Below are positions 23,430 through 31,475 of a stretch of 40,965 bases of DNA, one piece after another (within the stretch, counting starts at the first letter, position 1; each line of letters begins with the position of its first letter). The notes under the pieces were generated by a model. It was not told the origin of the DNA. It did no database searches and worked only from the letters and a program-made list of their open reading frames with translations. Both the position numbers and the translations under genes were made by a program. Where the stretch lies: the NCBI GenBank assembly GCA_035511515.1, contig DATKFG010000010.1, forward strand, positions 1 through 40,965. The letters run 5' to 3'. This DNA is from VBCK01 sp035511515 (GTDB lineage Bacteria > Pseudomonadota > Gammaproteobacteria > Burkholderiales > Burkholderiaceae_F).

Positions 23430-23618
23430 ATGAAGAAACTGTTGACCGTTGCTTCCTTATCGGTTGCGGCGCTGGTCGGCTGCGAAAAGCCCGCGTCGGC
23501 TCCCGCTCCTGCGCCGATGGCTGCGCCCGCGCCAGCTCCCGCTCCCGCCCCGGCCGAGCCGGCGAAGGATGCTGCTCCGATGGCCGCCCCGGATGCGTCC
23601 AAGGATCAGAAGAAGTAA
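23430..23618 (+). CDS. Small Ala/Pro-rich lipoprotein
   Basis: The 62-residue protein has a lipoprotein signal: MKKLLTVASLSVAALVGC, with the lipobox ALVGC and lipidated Cys at residue 18. The mature part of about 44 residues is almost only Ala, Pro, Lys and Glu (repeats of PAPAPM and PAPAPA), ending in DASKDQKK. It is low in complexity and has no recognisable fold. AAAGGA precedes the ATG by eight bases. A TATAAT box lies upstream and a strong terminator follows, so it is a one-gene transcript. Such short secreted lipoproteins are hard to place in families; the function is unknown. A Lys-rich tail could contact peptidoglycan, but this is speculation. Confidence 0.8.
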   Translation: MKKLLTVASLSVAALVGCEKPASAPAPAPMAAPAPAPAPAPAEPAKDAAPMAAPDASKDQKK

Positions 23619-23634
23619 GCGTCTCGGGGTCAAC

Positions 23635-23663
23635 AAAGGCCGGCACGCTGCCGGCCTTTTTTT
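23635..23663. terminator. Intrinsic terminator shared by lipoprotein and MBL genes
   Basis: The stem GGCCGGCA (23638-23645) / TGCCGGCC (23649-23656) with a CGC loop is followed by seven T. AAA before the stem pairs with the first T residues. Read on minus it gives the same stem followed by TTTGTT, so it can also stop transcription leaving the convergent MBL gene ten bases away. Confidence 0.9.
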
Positions 23664-23672
23664 GCGGGGCGC

Positions 23673-24458
23673 TCACGGCGGCCCGACCGTCCTCCAATCC
23701 AGTCCGAGCGCCTGGTCGGCCACGTCGCACTGCACGTGCCCGGGCATGCCGACGCAGCCAACTGCCTGCCGCGCCAGATGGGGCCGGTTGTTGGTCTGGC
23801 TCAGATGGGCGGCAACCACCCGGGTCAGCTGGCCGCGATCGAGCAGTTGGAGAAACTGCACCGACTGCGAATTGGATAGATGGCCCACGTCGCTTTCGAT
23901 GCGCGCCTTCAGGGCGTCCGAATACGGCCCTGCGCGCAGCATCTGCAGATCGTGGTTGAACTCCAGCACCAGTGCGTTCAGCCGCGACAGCATCGCGATC
24001 ACGGCCGGCGCCGGGTGCCCCAGATCGGTCAGGATCGCCAGGCGCCGTTCGCCGTGCGACAGCATGAACTGCACCGGCTCGCTGGCATCGTGCGGCACTT
24101 CGATCGGAAGCACCTGCAGCGGTCCGATCCGCAGCTCGGCGCCGGCGCGGATCCGATGCAAGCGGCGCACGCGCTGCTCGAAGCCGGCCGCGGCCGCCGT
24201 TCCCTGCGTGGCGTAGACGGGCAGGTCGCGGCGCCTCGCAAAGGCCGCAACGCCGCCTGCGTGGTCGCCGTGTTCGTGCGTGACCAGGATTGCGCCGAGC
24301 GAGGCGATATCGACGCCGGCCCGCACCAGCCGCCGCTGCAGCTCGCGCGGAGAAAACCCGTCGTCGATCAGAACCTGGATCGCACCGGAATCGTCCGATG
24401 CCTCCACCACGTACGCGTTGCCGCCGCTTCCGGAGCCCAGGCAGCAGAAGCGCAGCAC
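23673..24458 (-). CDS. MBL-fold metallohydrolase (WalJ/YycJ-like)
   Basis: The 261-residue protein is a stand-alone metallo-beta-lactamase-fold hydrolase. It starts MLRFCCLGSGSGGNAYVVE, as in the YycJ/WalJ and PhnP-like group. The metal site is HEHGDH at 61-66, with later ligands in LTDLGHPAP, LEFNHDLQML and VAAHLSQTNN. These proteins are phosphodiesterase or nuclease-like; the actual substrate is not known. It is last in the run trpS-methyltransferase-dapA-bamC-MBL, 39 bases after bamC. This order recurs in betaproteobacteria. Confidence 0.92.
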   Translation of the reverse strand: MLRFCCLGSGSGGNAYVVEASDDSGAIQVLIDDGFSPRELQRRLVRAGVDIASLGAILVTHEHGDHAGGVAAFARRRDLPVYATQGTAAAAGFEQRVRRLHRIRAGAELRIGPLQVLPIEVPHDASEPVQFMLSHGERRLAILTDLGHPAPAVIAMLSRLNALVLEFNHDLQMLRAGPYSDALKARIESDVGHLSNSQSVQFLQLLDRGQLTRVVAAHLSQTNNRPHLARQAVGCVGMPGHVQCDVADQALGLDWRTVGPP

Positions 24459-24497
24459 GGCCTCAACAGGCCGTCGTAAGACCGCTGAGCGAGCGGA

Positions 24498-25676
24498 TCA
24501 CTTCATCTGCTCGTCGAGTTGCTTCAGGATCCGGTCACCGGCCGAACCGGCCTCGGGGTGCCCGTCCTTGTCCTGAACCCGCACCGAGGTGCGGTCGCCC
24601 TCGGTCAGCAACGCGACCCGGAACTGCTGGGCATCGACTTTGGGATCCGAGTCGAAAATCCTGGAGATCAGACCGCGGCTGTCGCGTTTCTTCGCCTCGT
24701 AGTCCGGATCCAGATAGCGCACGAAGTACAGACCCTTGGTGCGGTCCCGGTCCTCGACCGTGAAGCCGCCGCGATCCAGCGCCAGACCGATGCGGCGCCA
24801 CGCGCGATCGAACGGCTCATCGACCTCCAGATGCGATTCGGCGCCCTCTTTCACGATGTGAGAAACGCTCGGCAGCACGGTGACGGCCGCTGCGCTGGAG
24901 GTGACCTTGTCGGCGCCGGCCTTGGCCACGCTGCCGGCTTCGCCGCTTTCGAACCGCAGCAGCAGCCGCTGCAGCATTTCGGCCTCCAACTCGGGGTTGC
25001 GCGGCCGCGGCTGCCACGTGGTCGAGCTCTTGTTCGGGTTCGAATAGACTTCTTCCAGGCCGCGGTGCGTGATGAAGATCTCGGACGTGTCGGTTGGAGT
25101 GCGTTCGATCCGGGCGCGAAACTGGTCTTTCAGCCCGGTCGATGTCACCGACTCCAGCACCAGATTGATCGCGCGCTGGATCACGCCCTCCGGAACGCTG
25201 GCGTGACTCTCCTTCCAATCCGTCTCGACGATGCCGACGGACGGCTCGTCCGACTTCACCTGCATTTGGACCGATGGCCAGAAGTCCTTGACCACCTGGT
25301 AGGCCTTCTCCGGCGGCAGGTCCACCGCCAACCATCGCTGCGCGCCATCGCGCATCAGGCGCGCATGCGCGCCGGCAAAGGCGACCGCCTGGGAAGACGC
25401 CGAGGCACCCGCGGCCGAACGCAACGCGTTGGCCGATGTGCCCTGGTCGGGCAGCGCATACCGGTCATCCTTGGGGATCGGCGCCAGGTCGGGAGGAACC
25501 TCCAGCGGACCTTCGTGCTTGGCCTCGGCCCCGTAGCCGCCAGTGCCCGTTTTCGATCCGAAAAGTCCGCAGCCGGCCAAGGCGATGGCCAGCGTGCACG
25601 CGACCCAGGTGGCGCCGCGCGGCCCGATCGATGCCACGCGCCTGCCGGTACGGATTTTCTGTTGCAACAAGCTCAT
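24498..25676 (-). CDS. bamC: Outer membrane protein assembly factor BamC
   Basis: BamC (NlpB) is a lipoprotein of the BAM complex that inserts beta-barrel proteins into the outer membrane. The signal peptide ends in a lipobox (IALAGC) with the lipidated Cys at residue 36. The lead before it is long, so ATG at 25676 could have a later alternative. The unstructured segment contains LEVPPDLAPIPKDDRYALP, the BamD-binding part in known BamC proteins. Two helix-grip domains follow (WLAVDLPPEKAYQVVKDFWP and LEVDEPFDRAWRRIGLALDR). Length 392. It follows dapA by 23 bases; dapA-bamC adjacency is also the E. coli order. Confidence 0.93.
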   Translation of the reverse strand: MSLLQQKIRTGRRVASIGPRGATWVACTLAIALAGCGLFGSKTGTGGYGAEAKHEGPLEVPPDLAPIPKDDRYALPDQGTSANALRSAAGASASSQAVAFAGAHARLMRDGAQRWLAVDLPPEKAYQVVKDFWPSVQMQVKSDEPSVGIVETDWKESHASVPEGVIQRAINLVLESVTSTGLKDQFRARIERTPTDTSEIFITHRGLEEVYSNPNKSSTTWQPRPRNPELEAEMLQRLLLRFESGEAGSVAKAGADKVTSSAAAVTVLPSVSHIVKEGAESHLEVDEPFDRAWRRIGLALDRGGFTVEDRDRTKGLYFVRYLDPDYEAKKRDSRGLISRIFDSDPKVDAQQFRVALLTEGDRTSVRVQDKDGHPEAGSAGDRILKQLDEQMK

Positions 25677-25699
25677 TGCCCGCGAACCTCGATCCAATT

Positions 25700-26575
25700 T
25701 CAGACCAACCCGGCCTCGTCCAGCGCGGACTGTACCGCCTCGCGCCCGGAAGCCGACAACGGAACCAGCGGCAGCCGGATGCCGCCGGCGATCTTGCCCA
25801 TCCGCTGCAACGCCCACTTGACGGGGATCGGATTGGGTTCGACGAACAGGCGCGTGTGCAGCGGCATCAGGCGGGCGTTCAGCGCCCGCGCTTTGGGCAA
25901 CTCCGACGAGGCGGCCGCATCGCACATCTGGCGCATCAGCCGCGGCGCCACGTTGGCCGTCACCGAGATCACGCCATGGCCCCCCAGCAGCATCAGGGCC
26001 AGCGCCGAATCGTCGTTGCCGCTGTACAGCGCGAAGTTCGCAGGCAGCCGGCGCAGCAACTGCCCGGCCCGCGCAAGGTCTCCGGTGGCGTCCTTCAGGC
26101 CGACGATGCCCGGCACCTGCGCCAGCCGCAGCGTCGTGTCCACGCCCAGATCAGCGACGGTGCGCCCCGGCACGTTGTACACGATCATCGGCAGATCGAC
26201 CGCTTCGGCGACGGCGATGAAGTGCCGGTACAGCCCCTCCTGGGTCGGTTTGTTGTAGTAGGGAACGACCTGCAGCGTGGCATCGGCGCCCACCTGGCGG
26301 GCGTGTGTGGTCAGATCGATCGCTTCGCGCGTCGAATTGCCTCCGGTGCCGGCCACGACCGGAACACGGCCGCGCGCGGCCTGCACCGCGGTGCGCACCA
26401 GCTCGATGTGTTCCTGTGGATCGACCGTCGGCGATTCGCCGGTGGTCCCCACGACCACGATCGCGTTCGTGCCTTCACCGATGTGCCACTCGATCAGCCG
26501 GCGCAGCGCGTCCAAATCGAGCGCGCCATCTTCAAGCATCGGCGAAACGATGGCTACCAGGCTGCCGGTGATCAT
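25700..26575 (-). CDS. dapA: 4-hydroxy-tetrahydrodipicolinate synthase
   Basis: DapA condenses pyruvate with aspartate semialdehyde, the first committed step to diaminopimelate and lysine. The 291-residue TIM barrel contains GTTGESPT (43-50), VVPYYNKP with the conserved Tyr pair, IVYNVPGRT (Tyr133 and Arg138) and the Schiff-base Lys161 in VGLKDATGD. All catalytic residues are present. The start MITGSLVAIVSPM is typical. An A/T-rich TAAAAT (minus, 26609-26604) upstream could be a -10, allowing expression apart from trpS. Confidence 0.98.
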   Translation of the reverse strand: MITGSLVAIVSPMLEDGALDLDALRRLIEWHIGEGTNAIVVVGTTGESPTVDPQEHIELVRTAVQAARGRVPVVAGTGGNSTREAIDLTTHARQVGADATLQVVPYYNKPTQEGLYRHFIAVAEAVDLPMIVYNVPGRTVADLGVDTTLRLAQVPGIVGLKDATGDLARAGQLLRRLPANFALYSGNDDSALALMLLGGHGVISVTANVAPRLMRQMCDAAASSELPKARALNARLMPLHTRLFVEPNPIPVKWALQRMGKIAGGIRLPLVPLSASGREAVQSALDEAGLV

Positions 26576-26657
26576 TGCGGACCGCGTTTGTCGAAGATGA
26601 CAAATTTTACACGCGCGCCCTCACCCCCCTGCGCCGCGCTTCTGTGCATCAGCGCAA

Positions 26658-27263
26658 TCAGGGGGAGCCGGAGGGCCACTGCGCCAGCGCCAGCCGATCG
26701 AGGCGTGTCGATTCGGACCGCACCGCGCACAGCCGCTGCACCCGGGCCGGAAGCGGTCGTTCGATCACGCCATCCTCGTACGCCAGCACGTGCAGCAACG
26801 GCGCGAAAGACGCGGCCAGCTCGAACGGCTGCAGCAGGAAATCGGGATTGCTCGGACGCCCGAAGCGTTCGTTGCCGGCGGCGAAGGTCTCGTAGATCAG
26901 CATGCCGCCGTCGCGCAACGCCTGCGCCAGCAGCCGCAGCCTCGGGCGGTGCAGGTAGTTGGCCACCACGATCGCGTCGTACTGCCGGTCCGCGAACGGC
27001 CACGGACCCTGCTCCAGGTCCAGCGCCCGGAATTGCACCCCGGCCACCGCCGCCAGGCCCACGCCGTGCGCCGGATCCCGATCGACCGCCTCGACCCGGT
27101 GTCCGAGCGCGGCCAGGGCCCGGGCATGCCGGCCCGGGCCGCACGCCAGGTCCAGCACCTGCGATGCCGGCGCAAGGCGCGCGCAGAAGCGCATAACCCA
27201 CGCGGACGGCTGCGCAGGATCGGCCCGGTCAGGTGTAGGCAAGGCCCATCGCCTCGCGTACAT
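26658..27263 (-). CDS. Class I SAM-dependent methyltransferase
   Basis: The roughly 200-residue protein has the Rossmann methyltransferase fold. Motif I is VLDLACGPGRHARALAALGH, followed by VEAVDRDPAH (acidic end of strand 2), YDAIVVANYLHRPRLRLL (motif IV) and GGMLIYETFAAGNERFGRPSN. The substrate is unknown; small proteins of this type next to trpS and dapA recur in betaproteobacteria. Start choice is difficult. ATG at 27263 overlaps the end of trpS by 35 bases; TTG at 27242 would overlap by 14. The conserved SAWVMRF segment argues that the start lies before 27195. Confidence 0.85.
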   Translation of the reverse strand: MYARRWALPTPDRADPAQPSAWVMRFCARLAPASQVLDLACGPGRHARALAALGHRVEAVDRDPAHGVGLAAVAGVQFRALDLEQGPWPFADRQYDAIVVANYLHRPRLRLLAQALRDGGMLIYETFAAGNERFGRPSNPDFLLQPFELAASFAPLLHVLAYEDGVIERPLPARVQRLCAVRSESTRLDRLALAQWPSGSP

Positions 27264-28431
27264 CCCGCATCGTTTCCTGGGCAACGGCGCGCGCGCGATC
27301 GCAGCCGTCGGCCACGATCGAGCGCAGCAGCGAAGGATCGTCCAGGTACGGCTGGGCCCGCTGCCGCCACGGCTCCTGCTCGGCCAGCATCGCATCGATC
27401 ACCGGCTGCTTGCACTCCAGGCAGCCGATGCCGGCGGTGCGGCAACCCTTCTGGACCCACTCGCGCGTGCTCGGGCTCGAATAGATCAGGTGCAGTTGCC
27501 AGACCGGACAGCGCTCCGGCTCGCCCGGATCGGTTCGTCTCACCCGCGCCGGGTCGGTGATCATTGTGCGGATCTTTTCGGTCAGGACTTTGGGGTCCTC
27601 GCGCATCGATACGTCGTTGCCGTAGCTCTTGGACATTTTCTGCCCGTCCACGCCCGGCACCCGCGGTGAAGCCGTCAGCAGCGCCTCCGGCTCCACCAGA
27701 ATGACCCGGCGCGTGCCTTCCAGGTATCCGAACATCCGCTCACGGTCGCCCAGCGAGAGGTTCTGCGATTCGGCCAGCAGTGCCCGTCCCTGCTCGAGTG
27801 CTTCCTCGTCGCCCTGCTCCTGGTAGCGGCCCCGCAATTCCAGGTAGCGCTTGGCGCGCCGGACCCCGAGCTTCTTGACGGCCGCGAGCGCCTTTTCCTC
27901 GAAGCCGGGCTCGCGCCCGAACAGGTAGTTGAAGCGGCGCGCAACTTCGCGCGTCATTTCGATGTGCGGCACCTGGTCATCTCCGACCGGAACCAGGGTG
28001 GAGCGGTAAATCAGGATATCGGCCGCCTGCATCAGCGGGTAGCCCAGGAAGCCATAGGTAGCAAGATCACGGTCGCGCAGCCGCTCGATCTGCTCCTTGT
28101 AGGTCGGCACGCGCTCCAGCCAGCCAAGCGGCGTGGCCATCGCGAGCAGCAGGAACAGCTCGGCGTGTTCCGGCACCCGCGACTGCAGGAAAACAGTCGC
28201 CTTGGCCGGATCGATTCCAGCCGCAAACCAGTCGACCAGCATGTCCCACACGCTGGGCGCCAGCACGTCGGTGGACTCGTAATGGGTCGTCAGCGCGTGC
28301 CAGTCGGCCACGAAGAAAAAACACGGGTGCTCGTCCTGCAGCCGGATCCAGTTCTTCAGCGCACCGTGGTAGTGGCCAATGTGCATCGCGCCGGTGGGGC
28401 GCATGCCCGACAGAACCCGGTCAGCGTACAT
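27229..28431 (-). CDS. trpS: Tryptophanyl-tRNA synthetase
   Basis: TrpS charges tRNA-Trp. It is a class I synthetase with HIGH at residues 17-20 in MRPTGAMHIGHYHGALKNW and KMSKS at 265-269. At 400 residues it is longer than the roughly 330 of E. coli. The extra sequence lies between the two signatures (about 170-250, RRAKRYLELRGRYQEQGDEE), an insertion also common in betaproteobacterial TrpS. The C-terminus has CPVWQLHLIYS and a CLECKQPVIDAM segment. No clear ribosome site precedes the ATG; a 19-codon frame starting at 28480 overlaps it. Overlaps the downstream methyltransferase start. Confidence 0.97.
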   Translation of the reverse strand: MYADRVLSGMRPTGAMHIGHYHGALKNWIRLQDEHPCFFFVADWHALTTHYESTDVLAPSVWDMLVDWFAAGIDPAKATVFLQSRVPEHAELFLLLAMATPLGWLERVPTYKEQIERLRDRDLATYGFLGYPLMQAADILIYRSTLVPVGDDQVPHIEMTREVARRFNYLFGREPGFEEKALAAVKKLGVRRAKRYLELRGRYQEQGDEEALEQGRALLAESQNLSLGDRERMFGYLEGTRRVILVEPEALLTASPRVPGVDGQKMSKSYGNDVSMREDPKVLTEKIRTMITDPARVRRTDPGEPERCPVWQLHLIYSSPSTREWVQKGCRTAGIGCLECKQPVIDAMLAEQEPWRQRAQPYLDDPSLLRSIVADGCDRARAVAQETMRDVREAMGLAYT

Positions 28432-28480
28432 CGGATCGCGCGGCAGGTTTGCAGCGCAGCACCACCCATATCGACTTCAT
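28421..28480 (-). other. Possible short upstream ORF overlapping the trpS start
   Basis: A 19-codon frame (MKSIWVVLRCKPAARSDVR) begins at 28480 and stops within the first codons of trpS. It could allow translational coupling, which would explain the missing ribosome site before trpS. It contains a single Trp codon, so it is not an obvious attenuator peptide. Equally, it may be chance. Confidence 0.15.
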
Positions 28481-28549
28481 CAGATATCCCCCAAGACCCC
28501 GCTTCTCCTGGACGCAGTCTATCAGCCAGGCGCGCGGCCCGAATCGGAC

Positions 28550-29176
28550 TCAGGTCAGGCCCACGGCGGCCGGATTGCCGCTGCCGAGTCGAGCCACCAC
28601 CGGGGACGGCCCCGTCAGATCGATCACCGTGGTCGGCTGCAGCCCGCAGCTGCCCGAATCGATCACCAGGTCGAGCTCATGCTGCAGACGCGTTCGGATG
28701 TGGCCGGCTTCGGTCATCGGCACCAGGTCGCCCGGCAACTGCAGCGTGGTCGCAATCAGGGGCTGGGCCAGTTCGGCGAGCAGTCCAAGAGCCACCGCAT
28801 GAGCCGGCACGCGGATTCCGATCGTCTTGCGCGATGGATGCGACAGGCGTCGCGGAACTTCGCGCGTGGCTTCGAGAATGAATGTGAACGGTCCCGGGGT
28901 TGCCTGGCGCAGCAGACGGTAGGTTGCGTTGTCGACCTGGGCATACGCGGCGATCTCCGACAGGTCCCGGCACATCAGCGTCATCAGGTGCCGTTCGTCC
29001 AGCCGACGCAGCAGCCGAATCCGGTCCACCGCCCGCTTGTCATCCAGGTGGCAGACCAGCGCGTAACTCGAATCGCTTGGAATGGCTCCGATCCCTCCCG
29101 CGTCCAGGATTCTGGCCGCCTGCTTGAGCAGGCGCACTTGCGGATTGTGCGGGTGGATCGAAAACAGCTGAGCCAT
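28550..29176 (-). CDS. YciO/YrdC/Sua5-domain protein (L-threonylcarbamoyladenylate synthase-like)
   Basis: The 208-residue protein has the YrdC-like double-stranded nucleic-acid/nucleotide-binding fold. It opens MAQLFSIHPHNPQVRLLKQA, as in YciO, and continues GGIGAIPSDSSYALVCHLDD and RIRLLRRLDERHLMTLMCRD. GPFTFILEATREVPRRLSH and TIGIRVPAHAVALGLLAEL follow. The family makes threonylcarbamoyl-adenylate for t6A in tRNA (TsaC/Sua5). YciO members are close relatives whose activity is less certain, and the SIHPHNPQ start points to YciO. ATG at 29176 fits the family start. It is divergent from the gamma-carbonic-anhydrase-like gene and lies 119 bases upstream of trpS. Confidence 0.9.
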   Translation of the reverse strand: MAQLFSIHPHNPQVRLLKQAARILDAGGIGAIPSDSSYALVCHLDDKRAVDRIRLLRRLDERHLMTLMCRDLSEIAAYAQVDNATYRLLRQATPGPFTFILEATREVPRRLSHPSRKTIGIRVPAHAVALGLLAELAQPLIATTLQLPGDLVPMTEAGHIRTRLQHELDLVIDSGSCGLQPTTVIDLTGPSPVVARLGSGNPAAVGLT

Positions 29177-29201
29177 GGTGTGGTCTCGTACGCACGGCCG
29201 A

Positions 29202-29207
29202 TACAAT
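29202..29207 (+). promoter_or_regulatory. Candidate -10 (TACAAT) in yciO-gammaCA divergent spacer
   Basis: TACAAT on the plus strand, 61 bases before the gamma-carbonic-anhydrase-like gene, is the best promoter match in the 91-base spacer. The -35 region matches poorly. Confidence 0.3.
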
Positions 29208-29267
29208 CCGGCCTACGCGGCTAAGCAGCTACGGCTGGCAGGCCGCAGCGACGCGGGGACACGATCG

Positions 29268-29792
29268 ATGCCAATTTACCAGCTCGGCGACTGGATCCCC
29301 AGCATCGATCCGAGCGCGTTTATTCACGAGACGGCGGTGCTGATCGGACAAGTCAGCGTCGGACCCAATGCCAGCGTGTGGCCATTTTCGACGATCCGCG
29401 GCGACAACGAGCCGATCACCCTGGGCCCCGACAGCAATTGCCAGGAAGGCTGCACGCTGCATGCCGATCCGGGCTTTCCGCTGCTGATCGGCCAACGAGT
29501 GACCATCGGACACCATGTGATGCTGCATGGATGCACGATCGGCGACGACAGCCTGATCGGGATTCAAGCGGTGATACTGAACGGCGCCGTGGTCGGGTGC
29601 GGCTGCCTGGTCGGCGCGGCCAGCCTGATCACCGAGGGCAAGCAGATCGCCGATGGCAGCCTGGTGCTGGGCAGTCCCGGCAAGGTCGTGCGACAGCTCG
29701 AGCCGCACGAAATCGAGCGATCGCGCGCGATCGCGCAGTCGTACGTGACGCGCGCGCGCCGTTACCGCACGGAACTGAAGCGAATCGGGTAA
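29268..29792 (+). CDS. Gamma-carbonic-anhydrase-like left-handed beta-helix protein
   Basis: The 174-residue protein is a hexapeptide-repeat (left-handed beta-helix) member of the gamma-carbonic anhydrase/YrdA/PaaY group. It starts MPIYQLGDWIPSIDPSAFIH. Repeats such as VLIGQVSVGPNASVWPFSTI run to about residue 140. The three zinc-ligand histidines are in GCTLHADPG (His65) and IGHHVMLHGC (His82, His87), all present. A C-terminal helix (EIERSRAIAQSYVTRARRY) is usual. Whether it hydrates CO2 is unknown; many relatives are inactive in assays. ATG at 29268 is taken because similarity begins there. Confidence 0.94.
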   Translation: MPIYQLGDWIPSIDPSAFIHETAVLIGQVSVGPNASVWPFSTIRGDNEPITLGPDSNCQEGCTLHADPGFPLLIGQRVTIGHHVMLHGCTIGDDSLIGIQAVILNGAVVGCGCLVGAASLITEGKQIADGSLVLGSPGKVVRQLEPHEIERSRAIAQSYVTRARRYRTELKRIG

Positions 29793-29798
29793 AAGCAG

Positions 29799-29858
29799 CC
29801 CTCACCCCCTCCCCTGTCCCGCTGCGCGGGCGAGGGGCGATCGGGCGCCGCAAGGGCG
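29799..29858. repeat. REP-like palindrome, copy 2 (gammaCA/ftsB convergent junction)
   Basis: CCCTCACCCCCTCCCC leads into CCCCTGTCCCGC-TGC-GCGGGCGAGGGG, a stem with a two-base mismatch. A shared tail follows (CGATCGGGCGCCGCAAGGGCG). It differs from copy 3 at only about three of 60 positions and fills the convergent gap between the two stops. Confidence 0.85.
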
Positions 29859-29867
29859 AACCTCACA

Positions 29868-30161
29868 TCAAGGAGGCGCGGAGGGCTGCGTGCTGGTCAA
29901 CTGCTGGAAGAACGTCTCGTCGGCGCGCATCAGGTGCAACTCTTCGCGGGCGCGCTCTTCGATCGCCTCGCGCCCCTCCTCGAGGCTGCGCAGCTCGGCG
30001 GCCAGCGCGAGGTTGCGCGTGTCCAGGTCCGCGTTGGCCGATCGCTGCCAATCGAGCTGCCGCTGCAGGTCCCACGCCCGCAGCCACCCGCCGCGTCCGA
30101 ACCACAGGGGCCACTGGATTGCCAGCAGCAGCACAGCCAGGACCACGGCCAGCCGCTTCAC
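29868..30161 (-). CDS. ftsB: Cell division protein FtsB
   Basis: FtsB is a small bitopic septum protein that forms a complex with FtsL and FtsQ. The 97-residue product has one N-terminal membrane helix (LAVVLAVLLLAIQWPLWFG). A periplasmic coiled coil follows (LQRQLDWQRSANADLDTRNL, LAAELRSLEEGREAIEERAR) and the conserved ELHLMRADETFFQ end. GTG at 30161 is the start that keeps only the membrane helix and coil; the frame stays open upstream inside the eno gene but that part is nonsense. It begins eight bases after the eno stop, the usual eno-ftsB arrangement. Confidence 0.93.
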   Translation of the reverse strand: MKRLAVVLAVLLLAIQWPLWFGRGGWLRAWDLQRQLDWQRSANADLDTRNLALAAELRSLEEGREAIEERAREELHLMRADETFFQQLTSTQPSAPP

Positions 30162-30169
30162 GGCGCGCC

Positions 30170-31453
30170 TCAGTCCAGCTGCCCGAACGCGCCGCGGCCT
30201 GCATAGCGTGCCACGTCGCTCAGGTCTTCCTCGATCCGCAGCAGCTGGTTGTACTTGGCGATGCGATCGCTGCGCGAAAGCGAGCCGGTTTTGATCTGTC
30301 CGGCGTTGGTGGCCACCGCGACATCGGCGATGGTGGTGTCCTCGGTCTCGCCGGAGCGATGGCTGATCACGGCCGTGTAGCCGGCGCGCTTGGCCATCTC
30401 GATCGCCGCCAGCGTCTCGGTCAGCGTACCGATCTGGTTGAGCTTGATCAGCACCGAATTGGCGATGCCGCGGCGGATTCCCTCGGCCAGGATGCGCGTG
30501 TTGGTGACGAACAGATCGTCGCCCACCAGCTGCACGCGAGCGCCCAGGCGCTCGGTCAGGGTCTCCCATCCGCTCCAGTCGTCCTCGGCCATGCCGTCCT
30601 CGATCGAAACGATCGGATAGCGCTCGCACCATTGCGCGAGCAGATTGGCGAATTCGACCGACGACAGCGACAGGTTCTCGGCCGCCAGCCGGTACTTGCC
30701 GTCGCGATAAAACTCCGAGCTGGCGCAATCCAGCGCCAGGCCGATCTGGGTTGCCGGCTCGAATCCGGCCTCGCGAATCGCGGCCAGAATCAGCTCGATG
30801 GCTTCCTCGTGGTTGCGCACGTTCGGCGCGAATCCGCCCTCATCGCCGACCGCCGTGCTCAGGGCGCGGCCACGCAACAGCTTCTTGAGCGCATGAAACA
30901 CTTCCGCACCGTAGCGAAGCGCCTCCGAAAAGGTCGGCGCTCCGTACGGCACGATCATGAATTCCTGCACGTCCAGATTGTTGTCGGCGTGAGCGCCGCC
31001 GTTGATGATGTTCATCAGCGGCACCGGCATCGTGATCGCGCCCACGCCGCCCAGGTAGCGGTACAGCGGCAGTCCCGCCTCTTCGGCGGCGGCGCGCGCG
31101 ACCGCCAGCGATACCGCCAGCGTCGCATTGGCGCCCAGGCGCGCCTTGTTGTCGGTGCCGTCCAGATCGATCAGCGTGCGGTCGAGGAAGGCCTGCTCGG
31201 CCGCCTCCAGACCCATGATCGCTTCCGAGATCTCCGTGTTCACGTTCTCGACCGCCTTCAGCACGCCCTTGCCAAGATAGCGGCCCGGATCGCCGTCGCG
31301 CAGCTCGATCGCTTCGCGCGACCCGGTCGAAGCCCCGCTGGGCACCGCGGCCCGTCCCATCACGCCGCTTTCCAGCAGCACATCGCATTCGACGGTCGGG
31401 TTGCCGCGCGAATCCAGGATCTCGCGGCCGACAATGTCAACAATCGTGCTCAT
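30170..31453 (-). CDS. eno: Enolase
   Basis: Enolase converts 2-phosphoglycerate to phosphoenolpyruvate and is also part of RNA degradosomes in some bacteria. The 427-residue protein starts MSTIVDIVGREILDSRGNPT. Intact active-site segments are PSGASTGSREAIELRD, GGAHADNNLDVQEFMIVP, VGDEGGFAPN, SIEDGMAEDDW, LVGDDLFVTN, IKLNQIGTLTE and ISHRSGETEDTTIAD. The gene lies 22 bases after kdsA. Its product phosphoenolpyruvate is also a substrate of KdsA, encoded just upstream. Confidence 0.99.
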   Translation of the reverse strand: MSTIVDIVGREILDSRGNPTVECDVLLESGVMGRAAVPSGASTGSREAIELRDGDPGRYLGKGVLKAVENVNTEISEAIMGLEAAEQAFLDRTLIDLDGTDNKARLGANATLAVSLAVARAAAEEAGLPLYRYLGGVGAITMPVPLMNIINGGAHADNNLDVQEFMIVPYGAPTFSEALRYGAEVFHALKKLLRGRALSTAVGDEGGFAPNVRNHEEAIELILAAIREAGFEPATQIGLALDCASSEFYRDGKYRLAAENLSLSSVEFANLLAQWCERYPIVSIEDGMAEDDWSGWETLTERLGARVQLVGDDLFVTNTRILAEGIRRGIANSVLIKLNQIGTLTETLAAIEMAKRAGYTAVISHRSGETEDTTIADVAVATNAGQIKTGSLSRSDRIAKYNQLLRIEEDLSDVARYAGRGAFGQLD

Positions 31454-31475
31454 GGGTTGGCGAATTTGCGGGGAG

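Noticed and set aside
24519..26258. A 579-codon plus-strand frame opposite bamC and dapA
   Set aside because: It spans two unrelated minus-strand genes and shows no domain, so it is a shadow of both.
26618..26640. A fourth REP-like copy before dapA
   Set aside because: Only the CCCTCACCCCC lead is present; the palindromic arms are missing, so it is not listed as a copy.
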